Shown: positions 16,545-28,036 of the stretch, piece after piece
Position numbering within the stretch: the stretch's first letter is position 1
Layout: every line of letters starts with the position of its first letter
Assembly (NCBI GenBank): GCA_937931165.1
Contig: CALHCI010000100.1
Location: 1 to 51,108 of the forward strand
Reading direction: 5' to 3'
Length of the DNA: 51,108 nt
Source: an uncultured Granulosicoccaceae bacterium
GTDB taxonomy: Bacteria > Pseudomonadota > Gammaproteobacteria > Granulosicoccales > Granulosicoccaceae
Position numbers and translations under genes: made by a program
Notes under the pieces: model-generated
Seen by the model: the letters and a program-made list of their open reading frames with translations, nothing else
The model's database searches: none
What the model was told of the DNA's origin: nothing

Positions 16545-17471
16545 TTACTTTGCACGTTTTCCAGTTTGACCGCGTTTTTCAGGCATTTTTAAACTATCGA
16601 GACTGACGAAAAACTCCTCCGGAGTGTTTCTGCCTGACTTAGGTTGACCCTTCCAGCCATGCGCGTAAACCACTTCCAGTGTGGCCGAAATACCGCCCTG
16701 CGAATCAACCGGATAAGCTGCAGCCAGACGCTGCCGGACACTGGCGGCAGTCAAACCCCGGCGGCGACCACCAAGCACGTTAACTGCACCCAGACCGATC
16801 AACTCCTCTAACAGCTTGTTTACATTGCTGTAGCTTAACTGCAGACGCTCGGCATCCATGACCGGATCGGCCAGACCTGCACGCATCAACACATCGCCAA
16901 CATCATGCATATCCAGCAGCGCGTTGACATGGGTTGCGGTATCAATCGCGGCCCACGCATCGCGCAGCTCTGCGAGCGTGTCCGGACCAACCGAGCTGAT
17001 AAAGAAGGCGCCGTCTGCAGCCATCAACCGGTTCAGTTCGGCCGCGAAGGTGTCCGGCGGGTGTACCCACGGCAGCATCAGATTAGAAAACAAAAGATCA
17101 AAGCTGCCATCGGCAAACGGCAGTGGCACATTGGCATCGGCAACCACCCGTGCCGGTTTTCGTTGCCAGAACCACCTGCGGTCTGCCTGTCGGAGCATGG
17201 CCAGACTCACATCAACGCTAAAAATATCTGCCTTGGGGTACATCGTTTTAAGCCGTTTTGCATGTCGGGCATTACCGGCGCCGATATCCAGTATTCGTCG
17301 CGGCTGCACTTTCAACAAAGACAACCGCTCAAACAGCCGTTCAGCAATAATGTCAGGTACTTCCGCCAGATAGATCGCTGCACACCTGGCGTTTACGCGA
17401 CGCAGTAGTCGCTGATCGATCTTGTAGCTTTGTTCATCAAATGATGACACTGGAAACGACGACACTGGCAA
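16545..17471 (-). CDS. bioC: Malonyl-ACP O-methyltransferase BioC-like
   Basis: SAM-dependent methyltransferase expected to methylate malonyl-ACP, starting synthesis of the pimeloyl chain of biotin. The 308-aa protein has motif I LDIGAGNARH, the acidic motif FSVDVSLAMLRQA, and the BioC-like segment FDLLFSNLMLPWV. The second half includes DMHDVGDVLMRAGLADPVMD, typical of BioC, and the family-typical insertion is present. The basic tail (MPEKRGQTGKRAK) is longer than usual. No other biotin gene (bioA, B, D, F, H) is in the window, so it is detached from a bio operon. Related NDUFAF5-type methyltransferases are the main alternative. Confidence 0.75.
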   Translation of the reverse strand: MPVSSFPVSSFDEQSYKIDQRLLRRVNARCAAIYLAEVPDIIAERLFERLSLLKVQPRRILDIGAGNARHAKRLKTMYPKADIFSVDVSLAMLRQADRRWFWQRKPARVVADANVPLPFADGSFDLLFSNLMLPWVHPPDTFAAELNRLMAADGAFFISSVGPDTLAELRDAWAAIDTATHVNALLDMHDVGDVLMRAGLADPVMDAERLQLSYSNVNKLLEELIGLGAVNVLGGRRRGLTAASVRQRLAAAYPVDSQGGISATLEVVYAHGWKGQPKSGRNTPEEFFVSLDSLKMPEKRGQTGKRAK

Positions 17472-17568
17472 AGCAGGGCTCCAAATTTCGCCGCATGGCG
17501 TGAGTGATCATTGGCAACAGCAAGGCGGAAGACTACCATGCACCGATATTGTCCAGGCAGGAACCTTC

Positions 17569-18165
17569 ATGCACTTTATTTTCCCGATTATCGGTTATCT
17601 GATCGGATCAGTATCTGCAGCGATTATCGTCTGCAAACTGATGAGACTACCCGATCCCCGATCTGAAGGATCAGGCAACCCGGGGGCAACCAACGTTTTG
17701 CGGGTCGGGGGTAAAACCGCCGCTGCAATTACGCTGTTGGGCGACGCAGCCAAAGGGTTCGTTCCCGTGTTTGCAGCCACCGCAATGGATATTCCTCCGC
17801 TATGGATTGGCCTGACCGCAGTTGCCTGTGTACTGGGCCACCTGTTTCCTGTGTTTTTTCAATTCAAAGGAGGCAAAGGGGTAGCGACAACAATCGGTGC
17901 TGTGTTTGGCATATCGTGGCTATCGGGTTTGCTTTTTATCGCCAGCTGGCTTGCGCTTAGCCTGCTGTTTCGAATTTCTTCACTCGCGGCGCTGGGCACG
18001 CTGCTGGCATTGCCCGTGTTCCTGTGGATCACCACGCGTTCATTCGACATGGTGATTTGCTCTGTGGTGATCGCACTGCTGATTTTCTGGCGTCACAAAG
18101 AAAACATCAAACGACTCATGCGTGGCGAAGAACCGAAAATTGGCAAAAAAAAGCCTGAGAAATAA
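17569..18165 (+). CDS. plsY: Glycerol-3-phosphate acyltransferase PlsY
   Basis: Inner-membrane enzyme that transfers an acyl group from acyl-phosphate to glycerol-3-phosphate, the first step of phospholipid synthesis. The 198-aa protein has five membrane segments and the conserved loops GSGNPGATNVLR, GHLFPVFFQFKGGKGVAT and WRHKENIKRLMRGEE. The ATG at 17569 has AGGA eight bases upstream and gives the family-length protein; an in-frame start at 17500 would add 23 soluble residues before the first membrane segment. It is divergent from bioC and convergent with tsaD. plsY beside tsaD is widely conserved. Confidence 0.95.
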   Translation: MHFIFPIIGYLIGSVSAAIIVCKLMRLPDPRSEGSGNPGATNVLRVGGKTAAAITLLGDAAKGFVPVFAATAMDIPPLWIGLTAVACVLGHLFPVFFQFKGGKGVATTIGAVFGISWLSGLLFIASWLALSLLFRISSLAALGTLLALPVFLWITTRSFDMVICSVVIALLIFWRHKENIKRLMRGEEPKIGKKKPEK

Positions 18166-18188
18166 GATCCAAACCCGCAGCAAAAACC

Positions 18189-19235
18189 TCAGCTTACTGC
18201 CGGTGCCACCAGTTCAGTCAGTGGCCAGCGTGGCCGAACTGTGATTTCCGTCGTCGAACTCTCTCCTGCTGCCAGCCTGATAGCACCGGCGTAGGCAATC
18301 ATAGCGCCGTTGTCGGTGCAGAACTCCAGACGCGGACAGGTCAGTTTGCCGCCCATGTCCTGAACTGCTTTGGTTAAATCGGTTCGCAGCCTTTTGTTAG
18401 AGGCCACACCGCCTGCAACCACCAGCTGACTGATACCTTCTGACTTCAATGCACGCAGACACTTGATGATCAGCGTATCAACGACAGCAGCTTCAAAGCC
18501 GGCAGCAATATCAGCCACGGTTGACGGATCCCGATCCACCGCCAGAAACGCCGTCATTGCAGCAGTTTTTAACCCGCTGAAACTGAAGTCCAGCCCCGGG
18601 CGATTGGTCATCGGACGGGCGAAAGGAAATTTTGCCTCATCTCCCTTTTCTGCAGCCATTGCCAGCCTTGGACCGCCGGGATATCCCAGTCCGAGTAATT
18701 TGGCTGTTTTGTCAAAGGCTTCGCCAGCAGCATCGTCGAGCGTATCGCCAAGCAAACGGTATTGGCCCACCGCATCGACCCGCATCAGTTGTGTATGGCC
18801 GCCGGATACCAGTAAACACACAAAAGGCATTTGCGGTGCGTCATCATCGAGCAACGGTGCCAGCAGATGCGCCTCCATATGATGCACGCCAATCGCAGGT
18901 TTCCCCAGCGCCCAGGCAAGCGACCGACCCGCCACTGCGCCGGTAAACAGCGCACCGGCAAGCCCCGGTCCGGCAGTGTAGGCAACCGCGTCAAGCTGAT
19001 CGATCGTGGCATTGGCGTCGGCCAGGCATTTGCGCGTTAGCGCGACCCATTTTCGAATGTGGTCACGCGAGGCAATCTCGGGCACCACACCGCCATAGGC
19101 CTCGTGTTGCGACACCTGGCTGTGTAAAACGTGCGACAACAAACCAGCCTCGGTGTCGTAAACCGCAAGGCCGGTTTCATCACAGGAAGATTCAATTCCG
19201 AGTACTTTCAAAGATTTTTTGTCCTTCAATGTCAT
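18189..19235 (-). CDS. tsaD: tRNA N6-adenosine threonylcarbamoyltransferase TsaD
   Basis: Catalytic subunit of the complex that attaches threonylcarbamoyl to A37 of tRNAs reading ANN codons. Conserved features are [12 protein letters not shown] at the N-terminus, the metal motif [13 protein letters not shown] and [12 protein letters not shown]. The call begins at an ATG giving 348 aa. A TTG at 19211, preceded by AAGGA at a suitable distance, would place LKVLGIES directly at the N-terminus as in most family members and may be the true start. It is divergent from rpsU, the classic arrangement. Confidence 0.95.
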   Translation of the reverse strand: MTLKDKKSLKVLGIESSCDETGLAVYDTEAGLLSHVLHSQVSQHEAYGGVVPEIASRDHIRKWVALTRKCLADANATIDQLDAVAYTAGPGLAGALFTGAVAGRSLAWALGKPAIGVHHMEAHLLAPLLDDDAPQMPFVCLLVSGGHTQLMRVDAVGQYRLLGDTLDDAAGEAFDKTAKLLGLGYPGGPRLAMAAEKGDEAKFPFARPMTNRPGLDFSFSGLKTAAMTAFLAVDRDPSTVADIAAGFEAAVVDTLIIKCLRALKSEGISQLVVAGGVASNKRLRTDLTKAVQDMGGKLTCPRLEFCTDNGAMIAYAGAIRLAAGESSTTEITVRPRWPLTELVAPAVS

Positions 19236-19252
19236 CAATACAGGTCGATTAC

Positions 19253-19280
19253 TTGCTTGTACCGCATAAACCCTTATAAT
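19253..19280 (+). promoter_or_regulatory. Sigma-70 promoter of rpsU
   Basis: TTGCTT (19253-19258), a 16-base spacer, and a perfect TATAAT (19275-19280). It lies between the divergent tsaD and rpsU and is oriented toward rpsU, with the start codon about 67 bases after the -10 box. Confidence 0.65.
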
Positions 19281-19346
19281 TGGTGGGCTAAGCACCATTT
19301 TCGCGCTCTACCGGCGCAAAAATCCAACTGGAGATCCGGTAAACCG

Positions 19347-19562
19347 ATGCCATCTGTACGTGTCAAAGAAAACGAGCCCTTTGAAATAGCGCTGCGTCGC
19401 TTCAAGCGTTCTTGTGAAAAAGCCGGTGTGCTCACTGAAACCCGTCGTAGAGAATACTACGAAAAGCCGACCACCGAGCGAAAGCGCAAAGCTGCTGCCG
19501 CAGTGAAACGCCACCAGAAAAAATTATCCAAAGAGCTCTCGCGCAGAGTTCGAATGTACTGA
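19347..19562 (+). CDS. rpsU: Ribosomal protein S21
   Basis: Small-subunit ribosomal protein needed for initiation on the 30S subunit. The 71-aa product is highly basic and matches S21 throughout ([20 protein letters not shown], then [14 protein letters not shown]). The ATG at 19347 follows a GGAG element; longer frames starting near 19131 would cross the divergent promoter. yqeY begins 5 bp after the stop. In most gammaproteobacteria dnaG and rpoD follow; here dnaG is 20 kb away. Confidence 0.97.
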   Translation: MPSVRVKENEPFEIALRRFKRSCEKAGVLTETRRREYYEKPTTERKRKAAAAVKRHQKKLSKELSRRVRMY

Positions 19563-19567
19563 TCTCG

Positions 19568-20017
19568 ATGTCCGAGATTAAAACCGCCCTGATGTCAGAC
19601 ATCAAGGCGTGCATGAAAAGTGGCGACAAAGATCGCCTCGCAGTACTAAGGCTGGTATCCGCTGCGGTCAAACAACGGGAAGTCGACGACAGAATCGACA
19701 TGACTGATCCGGAAATGATCATCATTCTCGACAAAATGGCCAAACAGAGACGCGAGTCCATCGAGCAGTTCAACAAGGGCGGAAGAGACGATCTTGCTGC
19801 CGTTGAGCAAAAAGAGCTGGAAATCATTCAGGCCTATCTGCCTAAGCAGCTCAGCGAAGAAGAAATTCAGGCCCTGATCGACACCGCCGTTAGTGATACC
19901 GGCGCCAGTGAAATACGCGACATGGGCAAAGTCATGGGCGTGCTGAAACCACAATTGCAGGGGCGTGCAGATATGTCCGCTGTGAGCGCGAAAATAAAAG
20001 CCAAGCTCAGCAGCTGA
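19568..20017 (+). CDS. yqeY: YqeY/GatB-tail domain protein
   Basis: A 149-aa helical protein of the YqeY family, related to the tRNA-binding C-terminal domain of the GatB amidotransferase subunit. Family features include LRLVSAAVKQREVDDR near the start, ELEIIQAYLPKQLSEEEI in the middle and MGKVMGVLKPQLQGRADMSAV at the end. The exact role is not established. It follows rpsU by 5 bp and is surely cotranscribed. The 93-bp gap after it is the left junction of the relocated gltD-to-gltB block. Confidence 0.93.
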   Translation: MSEIKTALMSDIKACMKSGDKDRLAVLRLVSAAVKQREVDDRIDMTDPEMIIILDKMAKQRRESIEQFNKGGRDDLAAVEQKELEIIQAYLPKQLSEEEIQALIDTAVSDTGASEIRDMGKVMGVLKPQLQGRADMSAVSAKIKAKLSS

Positions 20018-20089
20018 AATCAGGCACCACTGTCCACTGTCGAACCGCCGCTGAAGTGACGGTCAGACATCTTTCACAAGCACTATTAA

Positions 20090-21517
<1,428 letters not shown>

Positions 21518-21695
21518 CCCAGGTCACTGTCCAGGAATGAATGATCTACAGCGGAAGTGCTATTTTGGCGAGCTTATCCCGATCAATCTTGTCGAATATG
21601 AAAAGCTATTGTCCGCAATTGATCGAATAATCTGAATCAAAATATCATCCCCTCGCTACGACCCTTCTTTCCGGACAGCTACCACAGGACAATCG

Positions 21696-22754
21696 ATGCA
21701 CACCATCACTAATACCCGGTTACTTAAAGTGCTGAACAACGAACCGGTCGATCGCACCCCGATCTGGATCATGCGCCAGGCTGGTCGCTATCTCCCCGAG
21801 TATCTTGCCACCAGAAAGCGCGCTGGTGATTTCATGACACTGGCAGGGACCCCGGAACTTGCCTGCGAAGTGACGCTGCAGCCAATCAAAAGATTCAGCC
21901 TGGACGCTGCAATACTTTTTTCTGACATTCTTACAGTACCCGATGCCATGGGTCTGGGCTTGTACTTTGAAGCAGGCGAAGGGCCCCGGTTTAAATCACC
22001 GGTCAGAACCCCTGCAGACATCAAACAACTGGCCACTCCGGATCCTGAAACCGAGCTGCGTTATGTAATGGATGCAGTCAGGCTGATTCGTCGTGAACTT
22101 AACAACAGTGTGCCATTAATCGGTTTTAGCGGAAGCCCATGGACAGTCGCTACTTATATGGTTGAAGGCGGTGGCAGCAAAGAGTACCAGTATATTAAAA
22201 GACTGATGTATGGCGACACTCAGGCACTTCATCAGTTACTGGAAAAAATAACCACTACCACCATCGCCTATCTGCGTGCGCAGGCAGATGCCGGTGCTCA
22301 GGCGCTGATGGTTTTTGATACCTGGGGCGGTGTGCTCACCCCAAGAGCGTACCAGTTGTTTTCACTGCAATACATGCAAGCCATTGTTACCGCGCTTCGC
22401 AAGAGCCATGCGTCAATACCGATCACGCTGTTTACTAAAAACGGTGGCATGTGGCTGCCTGATATTGCCCGCACCGGCTGTAATGCTGTGGGTGTCGACT
22501 GGACAACCGATTTGCGTGATGCAAGATCATTAACTGATGATAAAGTTGCACTGCAAGGCAACATGGACCCGGGTGTACTGTACGGTTCAAAACAAACCAT
22601 TCGCGAAGAAGTACAGCGCGTGCTGGAAAGTTATGGTTCGGGTGGCAGACACATTTTTAATCTGGGCCACGGTATCCACCAGCATATTGATCCGGACAAT
22701 GTAGAAGTGATGGTGGAAACAGTGCACGAACTCAGCCCCGCATTTCATCGCTGA
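21696..22754 (+). CDS. hemE: Uroporphyrinogen decarboxylase
   Basis: Converts uroporphyrinogen III to coproporphyrinogen III in heme synthesis. The 352-aa cytoplasmic enzyme has the N-terminal signature [15 protein letters not shown], the catalytic aspartate region [26 protein letters not shown], and the C-terminal [10 protein letters not shown]. It follows gltD after 178 bp, the same gltD-hemE pairing as in Pseudomonas, but this pair now lies upstream of the PBP1A gene. A 10-bp-stem hairpin follows the stop. Confidence 0.97.
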   Translation: MHTITNTRLLKVLNNEPVDRTPIWIMRQAGRYLPEYLATRKRAGDFMTLAGTPELACEVTLQPIKRFSLDAAILFSDILTVPDAMGLGLYFEAGEGPRFKSPVRTPADIKQLATPDPETELRYVMDAVRLIRRELNNSVPLIGFSGSPWTVATYMVEGGGSKEYQYIKRLMYGDTQALHQLLEKITTTTIAYLRAQADAGAQALMVFDTWGGVLTPRAYQLFSLQYMQAIVTALRKSHASIPITLFTKNGGMWLPDIARTGCNAVGVDWTTDLRDARSLTDDKVALQGNMDPGVLYGSKQTIREEVQRVLESYGSGGRHIFNLGHGIHQHIDPDNVEVMVETVHELSPAFHR

Positions 22755-22763
22755 GCGTCGCAT

Positions 22764-22791
22764 CATCAGCAGAAATTAATCTCTGCTGATG
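22764..22791. terminator. Strong hairpin between hemE and the PBP1A gene
   Basis: CATCAGCAGA (22764-22773) and TCTGCTGATG (22782-22791) pair perfectly over 10 bp with an 8-base loop. It sits between two convergent genes but has no T-run, so it may protect mRNA 3' ends or work with Rho rather than terminate alone. Confidence 0.45.
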
Positions 22792-22833
22792 AACACATCG
22801 AAAACAGTAACTACTTTTGCGTTGTACAGCGAC

Positions 22834-25488
22834 TTAAAACAACTGTTCTATTTTCTTCTTACGCGCCTCTTTACCCTGCGGCTGTGGCTGCACCACCGGC
22901 TGACGAACGACGGTTTCCGGCGTTGCCGGAGCAGTGCCATCGGTAATGACTACCGCACGGGTTTCCTGCACAACCACCGGCGCTGCCGGCTCTTGCGGTT
23001 CAGCGTATTCAGTCGGCATGTGTTCAGCACGGAAAAATTCAAAGTAAGAGCTCTTGGCTCCCGGTGATGCCAGCTTGCCGGTTTTACGATCAATACGAGC
23101 CGTGGCAATGCCCTCTGGCTGATACTCACGATCTTCTTCAACACCGTCGAGTGCGACGCGCATGTAGTCGACCCACATCGGCAGTGCCGCAACGCCACCA
23201 CTCTCTTTGGGCCCAAGCGAACGCTGTTCGTCATACCCAATCCATGCAGTCGCCACCAGCGAGCTGTTAAATCCGGTAAACCATGCGTCAAAAAGATCAT
23301 TGGTGGTTCCGGTTTTACCGGCAATGTCAGAACGACCCAGCACTTTTGCCCGAGTTGCGGTACCCCGCTGAATCACTTCGCGCATGATTGATCGCATAAT
23401 AAAAGCGTTGCGTGCATCTATAACCCGAGGTGCTGCAACCACGTCTGCAACTGCGGGAATTCCCCGCAGACCAGAATCCACTTGCGGCCCGGCATCCGCC
23501 TGCACCTGAGTTTTATCGGCGTCTGCCGGCTGACTGGCAGTGTCGATAACCTGCGTGGCACCTGCTGCCAGTTGATTACACTCATCAGGTGTTTCACAAA
23601 AAGCCACTTCCGGTGCTGTGTACACAACGCGCCCTTCGCCATCGACAATCTTTTCTATAAACCGCGTTGGAATCGAATAGCCGTTGTTCGCAAACACCGT
23701 GTAGCCCGTCGCCAGTTGCAACGGCGTCATATCTCCACTGCCAAGTACCAGTGAAAGATTCTTTGGCAGACTGCGATCAGGAAAGCCGAAGCGACGCGCA
23801 TAACGAATCGTTCGCGGAATACCCAGCTCCTGCAGTACACGAATAGACACCAGGTTTCTGGATTTCACCAACGCTTCACGCAGTCGCGTCGGGCCGAAAA
23901 ATCTACCGGAGTAATTTCGTGGTCGCCACTCGTCTTCTAGTACATTGTCTTCAAGCACAATTGGCGTGTCGTTGTAGATTGTGGCTGCGGTATCGCCATG
24001 CTCCAGTGCAGCTGAATAAACAAACGGTTTAAAATTAGAGCCGGGTTGTCTGAGCGCCTGTGTTACCCGGTTAAACTTGCTGCGGTAAAAATCAAACCCG
24101 CCAACCAGCGCGACAATTTTTCCACTACCTGGAGACAGCGATACCAGTGCGCCTTCTACCTCAGGCATTTGTGCAAGTGCATATCCGGGTACCGGCATCA
24201 GTGGTGGTTCGTCCCCCTCTTTCACCGGCGGTGGTTCCGGCACTTCGGTAATTTCGGTTACATAAATGAGGTCGAGATGACTCAGTATTTCAGAGGCTTT
24301 GGAAAACTGGCGGACCTTATTGTCATCTTCACGCATCGGTGATGCCCAGGCCATATTAGGCCATGGAATTTCGACCACTGTACCGCCCTGCATTTTCGCC
24401 ACCGCGACTGTGTCATTGACGTCAATAACCATCGCCGCGTCCAGACCACCGGACCCGGGCATTGAAGCAAGAATCTCATCAATGGCCTCCTGCGACTCGG
24501 CATCTTCAGGAGACGCTTTACCCGGCAGCCTGAAGCCATGCCGTTGCTCATAGCTTTGCAACGCTTTGCGCAGCGCTTTATTGGCGGCAATCTGATGCTG
24601 GCTGTCAATGGTGGTGTACACCTTATAACCACCTGTATAGGCGGCATTGCCCAGCCATTCAATCATTTGTGCCCGGGCCATTTCACTGACGTAACCCGCT
24701 TCGAGTTCTGTCGCGGCACGGTGTAGCCTGGCAGTGACCGGCTGACCCTTGGCCGTATCAAACTCTGATTGAGTAATCTTGCCCAGCTCGAGCATTCTGC
24801 GAAGCACATAATTGCGACGCACAAGTGCACGTTCCGGATTAACAATCGGGTTGTACAGTGATGGCGCCTTGGGCAGCCCTGCAATCATGGCTGCTTCTGC
24901 CAGATCGAGTTCAGCCACCCGTTTTCCGTAGTAAACCTTGGCAGCAGACGCTGCACCATAGGCACGGTTACCGAGGTACGGAATATTCAGGTAGAGCTCA
25001 AGAATTTCATCTTTAGTTATTTGACGCTCTATTTTTAGCGCCAGTAATATCTCGTTGATCTTTCTGACGTAGGTTTTTTCAGGCGACAAATAAATGTTGC
25101 GCGCGACCTGCATAGTGATGGTACTTCCGCCCTGCCCTTTTTTACCGGTTTTTACGAGATTAAGACCGGCACGCAGCAGGCCCTGGTAATCAACCCCGGG
25201 GTGCTCATAGAAACGATCGTCCTCAGAGGCGATAACCGCGTCAATGAGTATTTGCGGCGTATCTTCAATCAAAAGCTGCTCGCGCCGCTTCTCTCCGAAT
25301 TCCGCTATTAACTTGGCATCACTCGTGTACACCGACAAGGGTACATGGAGTTCAACATCTGCCAGTGCGTCAATATCCGGCAGATTCGGCTCCAGCCGCT
25401 TGTAAGTGAAAAAACCAGCGACACCCACAATGACGATTGCCAGGACTGTTAACCCTGACAAGACTCTCAAAATGTGACCTATCAACAC
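22834..25488 (-). CDS. mrcA: Class A penicillin-binding protein 1A
   Basis: Bifunctional peptidoglycan synthase of the inner membrane. One N-terminal membrane segment precedes the glycosyltransferase domain (catalytic Glu in ASEDDRFYEHPGVD, then GGSTITMQVARN). An OB-like insert with proline-rich linkers follows, then the transpeptidase domain with SNFK (serine nucleophile), SRN and KTGT. A proline/valine-rich tail and basic end close the protein. I prefer the GTG at 25488 (884 aa): GAAGG lies just upstream and the membrane segment begins at once. A GTG at 25518 would add 10 residues. It is divergent from pilM, as ponA is in Pseudomonas. Confidence 0.95.
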   Translation of the reverse strand: MLIGHILRVLSGLTVLAIVIVGVAGFFTYKRLEPNLPDIDALADVELHVPLSVYTSDAKLIAEFGEKRREQLLIEDTPQILIDAVIASEDDRFYEHPGVDYQGLLRAGLNLVKTGKKGQGGSTITMQVARNIYLSPEKTYVRKINEILLALKIERQITKDEILELYLNIPYLGNRAYGAASAAKVYYGKRVAELDLAEAAMIAGLPKAPSLYNPIVNPERALVRRNYVLRRMLELGKITQSEFDTAKGQPVTARLHRAATELEAGYVSEMARAQMIEWLGNAAYTGGYKVYTTIDSQHQIAANKALRKALQSYEQRHGFRLPGKASPEDAESQEAIDEILASMPGSGGLDAAMVIDVNDTVAVAKMQGGTVVEIPWPNMAWASPMREDDNKVRQFSKASEILSHLDLIYVTEITEVPEPPPVKEGDEPPLMPVPGYALAQMPEVEGALVSLSPGSGKIVALVGGFDFYRSKFNRVTQALRQPGSNFKPFVYSAALEHGDTAATIYNDTPIVLEDNVLEDEWRPRNYSGRFFGPTRLREALVKSRNLVSIRVLQELGIPRTIRYARRFGFPDRSLPKNLSLVLGSGDMTPLQLATGYTVFANNGYSIPTRFIEKIVDGEGRVVYTAPEVAFCETPDECNQLAAGATQVIDTASQPADADKTQVQADAGPQVDSGLRGIPAVADVVAAPRVIDARNAFIMRSIMREVIQRGTATRAKVLGRSDIAGKTGTTNDLFDAWFTGFNSSLVATAWIGYDEQRSLGPKESGGVAALPMWVDYMRVALDGVEEDREYQPEGIATARIDRKTGKLASPGAKSSYFEFFRAEHMPTEYAEPQEPAAPVVVQETRAVVITDGTAPATPETVVRQPVVQPQPQGKEARKKKIEQLF

Positions 25489-25748
25489 TCGACCTTCGAT
25501 TAATACGACTGTATGCACGCTCAGCTAGCGTTCAGTTTCAGCCAGTGGAATCCGGAATGAGGAAAAAACTCATCGTTTGTGGACGTCGTTAACGCTTTCG
25601 GCAAACCGAAACAAAAATTGGAGTGCCTTTTGCAGTTCCATTATGGCAGTTGCACCGGCTTTTGTGAAAAAACCTTGCAACTTATTAAAAATTCAAAACA
25701 TCTTTGGATTGATCAAACGAGCATATTGCCTGGGTGTCACCCCATATT

Positions 25749-26813
25749 ATGAATTTCTCAATCGGAAACAAACAATCGAACCTGGTTGGTATAGACATTA
25801 GCTCAACGTCAGTAAAGCTGCTTGAGCTCAGTCGCACTAAATCAGCGTATCGAATTGAAAGCTACGCGGTCGAGCCGCTGCCTGCCAACGCCATGAACGA
25901 CAAAAGTCTTCAGGATGTGGAGGCAGTCGGAGAGGCAATCAAGCGCGCCCTGAAGAAATCCGGATCAAAACGGAAACTTGCGGCGGTGGCGGTGCCCAGT
26001 GCAATGGTAATCACCAAGGTGATTCAAATGCCGGCCAGTCTGAAACCATCGGAACTCGAAGCACAGATTCAGCTTGAGGCCGATCAGTACATTCCTTATG
26101 CGCTCGAAGAGGTCAACCTGGATCATCAGGTAATAGGCCCGAGCGAAGAACAACCCAACGCCAACGATGTGTTGCTGGTTGCAAGTCGTAGTGAGAACGT
26201 CGAAGAGCGAACAGCCGCCTGCGAGATCGGTGGTCTAACGGCCAAGGTGGTCGACATCGAGCCTTACACCATTGAACACACCTGCAAACTGATTCAGCAG
26301 ACTTCAGATCTGGACTGGACATCAAAGACCATTGCAGTGCTCGACATTGGCGCAACCATGACCAGTCTCAGCGTGTTTCGCGACGACAACCTGGTTTATA
26401 CCCGCGAGCAGCCTTTTGGCGGCAAACAATTGACTGAAGAAATTATGCGTCGCTACGGACTCTCCTACGAAGACGCGGGAAGAGTAAAACGCGTTGGCGG
26501 ACTGCCGGACAACTATGAGCCGGAAATCCTCAGCCCGTTCAAGGATCAAATCGTGCAACAGGCCAATCGCTTTCTGCAGTTCTTCTTCTCGGCTGATCAA
26601 AACGATTATGTCGACGAGATTCTGCTGGCAGGGGGTTGTGCTGAAATACCCGGCATCGCAGAACTGATCGAGCAGCAAATTGGAACGCCAACAGCAATTG
26701 CCAATCCTTTTAAGAATATCCAGTGCGCGCCTGGTGTGGCACAGCAACGGCTTCAATCAGATGGGCCGGCAATGATGATTGCCTGCGGACTGGCGACCAG
26801 AGGCTTCGACTAA
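25749..26813 (+). CDS. pilM: Type IV pilus assembly protein PilM
   Basis: Actin-like cytoplasmic ATPase-fold protein of the pilus alignment complex; it binds the N-terminus of PilN and links the inner-membrane ring to the motor. The 354-aa length equals the usual PilM. The N-terminal LVGIDISSTSVKLLEL is the actin-fold phosphate-1 region, and AVLDIGATMTSLSVF the phosphate-2 region. The ATG at 25749 is preferred to the GTG five codons earlier. Its stop overlaps the pilN start as TAATG, the first link of the pilMNOPQ operon. Confidence 0.95.
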   Translation: MNFSIGNKQSNLVGIDISSTSVKLLELSRTKSAYRIESYAVEPLPANAMNDKSLQDVEAVGEAIKRALKKSGSKRKLAAVAVPSAMVITKVIQMPASLKPSELEAQIQLEADQYIPYALEEVNLDHQVIGPSEEQPNANDVLLVASRSENVEERTAACEIGGLTAKVVDIEPYTIEHTCKLIQQTSDLDWTSKTIAVLDIGATMTSLSVFRDDNLVYTREQPFGGKQLTEEIMRRYGLSYEDAGRVKRVGGLPDNYEPEILSPFKDQIVQQANRFLQFFFSADQNDYVDEILLAGGCAEIPGIAELIEQQIGTPTAIANPFKNIQCAPGVAQQRLQSDGPAMMIACGLATRGFD

Positions 26814-27385
26814 TGGCAAAAATTAATCTACTACCCTGGCGCGAAGAAGAGCGCCGCCTGCAGACCAGGCAGTTCGGTTTTACTGCATTGTTCACAGGTA
26901 TCGCTGCAGCGGCAGTTGTTTTCGCAGGCAGTAAGTTTGCACAAAACAAAGTCGAATATCAGCAGTCACGCAATGACTATATGCAACGCGAGATCGACAA
27001 GCTTAAAGCAGAGCTTAAAGAGATCGAAGAGCTTGAGTCGACCAAAGCGAACCTGCTGGCCCGAATGGACATCATTCAGGAACTGCAAACAAAACGTCCA
27101 CAGGTTGTACATACTTTTCAGGAACTCGCAGAACGAGTACCGGAAGGCGTTTATCTGCTCTCTATGAAGCAGGATAAAGAGAACCTCTCACTGGAAGGCC
27201 GTGCCGACTCTAACGCACGAGTGTCTACCCTGATGAGAAACCTCGACGCATCGGATTGGTTTAAACAACCTGGTCTCGACGTCATTCAGTCTGCCAAAAA
27301 CAGCGGTGTCAGCACATTTAAAATGCGCTTGTCTCAGTCTGTTGCTCCGGCAGAAGACACCCAACTCGCCGTAAGCGACGAATAG
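26813..27385 (+). CDS. pilN: Type IV pilus assembly protein PilN
   Basis: Bitopic inner-membrane protein of the pilus alignment complex. The 190-aa sequence begins with the conserved PilM-binding peptide INLLPWREEERR, followed by one membrane segment (about residues 20-40), a coiled coil rich in K and E, and a periplasmic ferredoxin-like domain. The start is fixed by TAATG overlap with pilM; a longer frame reading back into pilM is not real. PilN pairs with PilO, encoded next after 9 bp. Confidence 0.94.
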   Translation: MAKINLLPWREEERRLQTRQFGFTALFTGIAAAAVVFAGSKFAQNKVEYQQSRNDYMQREIDKLKAELKEIEELESTKANLLARMDIIQELQTKRPQVVHTFQELAERVPEGVYLLSMKQDKENLSLEGRADSNARVSTLMRNLDASDWFKQPGLDVIQSAKNSGVSTFKMRLSQSVAPAEDTQLAVSDE

Positions 27386-27394
27386 AGGTTCATC

Positions 27395-28033
27395 ATGGAT
27401 ATCGGACAAGCATTTTCAGATCTTCAGAACCTTGACGCAGGTGACCTGAAGAAGATCGGTACTGCACCGGTTGCCGCACGCATTTTCGTCCTTGCATTGT
27501 TATTTGCAGCGATTGTGTTTGCAGGCATCTGGTTTATTGTTAAACCAAAATTCGAACAGCACGACGTTATTGCTGCCAAAGAAAGCAGCTTAAAAACATT
27601 GTTCGACCAGACACAGGCAAAAGCGGCTAACCGTGAAGCCTACGTTGAGCAGCTTAGTGAAATGAAACGTACCTTCAATGTCATGTTGCGGCAACTGCCT
27701 AACAAGACAGACATTGAAAGTTTGTTGATAGACCTCTCACAAACCAGCGTCGCTGCAGGGCTTGAAGTGGAATTCTTCAAACCAGGCAAAGAAGTCGCAA
27801 GAGAGTTCTATGTGGAGTATCCAATCAAGATCAGTGTGACAGGAAATTACCACCAGTTCGGTAACTTTGTCAGCGGACTGGCTTCACTGCCAAGAATCGT
27901 GACGTTGCATAACATACAGATTACTCCATCCGGCGCGGCCAAGAACTCCAAGTCAGATGGAAGACGAGTGCAGAAGCTCAAGATGGACCTGACGGCCACT
28001 ACCTACCGCTACCTAGACGATGACGAGGCGTAA
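27395..28033 (+). CDS. pilO: Type IV pilus assembly protein PilO
   Basis: Partner of PilN in the inner-membrane alignment complex. The 212-aa protein has one membrane segment (IFVLALLFAAIVFAGIWFIV), a coiled coil, then a periplasmic domain with the typical LRQLPNKTDIESLLIDLSQ and YHQFGNFVSGLASLPRIV. It follows pilN by 9 bp and is followed by pilP within 3 bp. Confidence 0.95.
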   Translation: MDIGQAFSDLQNLDAGDLKKIGTAPVAARIFVLALLFAAIVFAGIWFIVKPKFEQHDVIAAKESSLKTLFDQTQAKAANREAYVEQLSEMKRTFNVMLRQLPNKTDIESLLIDLSQTSVAAGLEVEFFKPGKEVAREFYVEYPIKISVTGNYHQFGNFVSGLASLPRIVTLHNIQITPSGAAKNSKSDGRRVQKLKMDLTATTYRYLDDDEA

Positions 28034-28036
28034 GGC

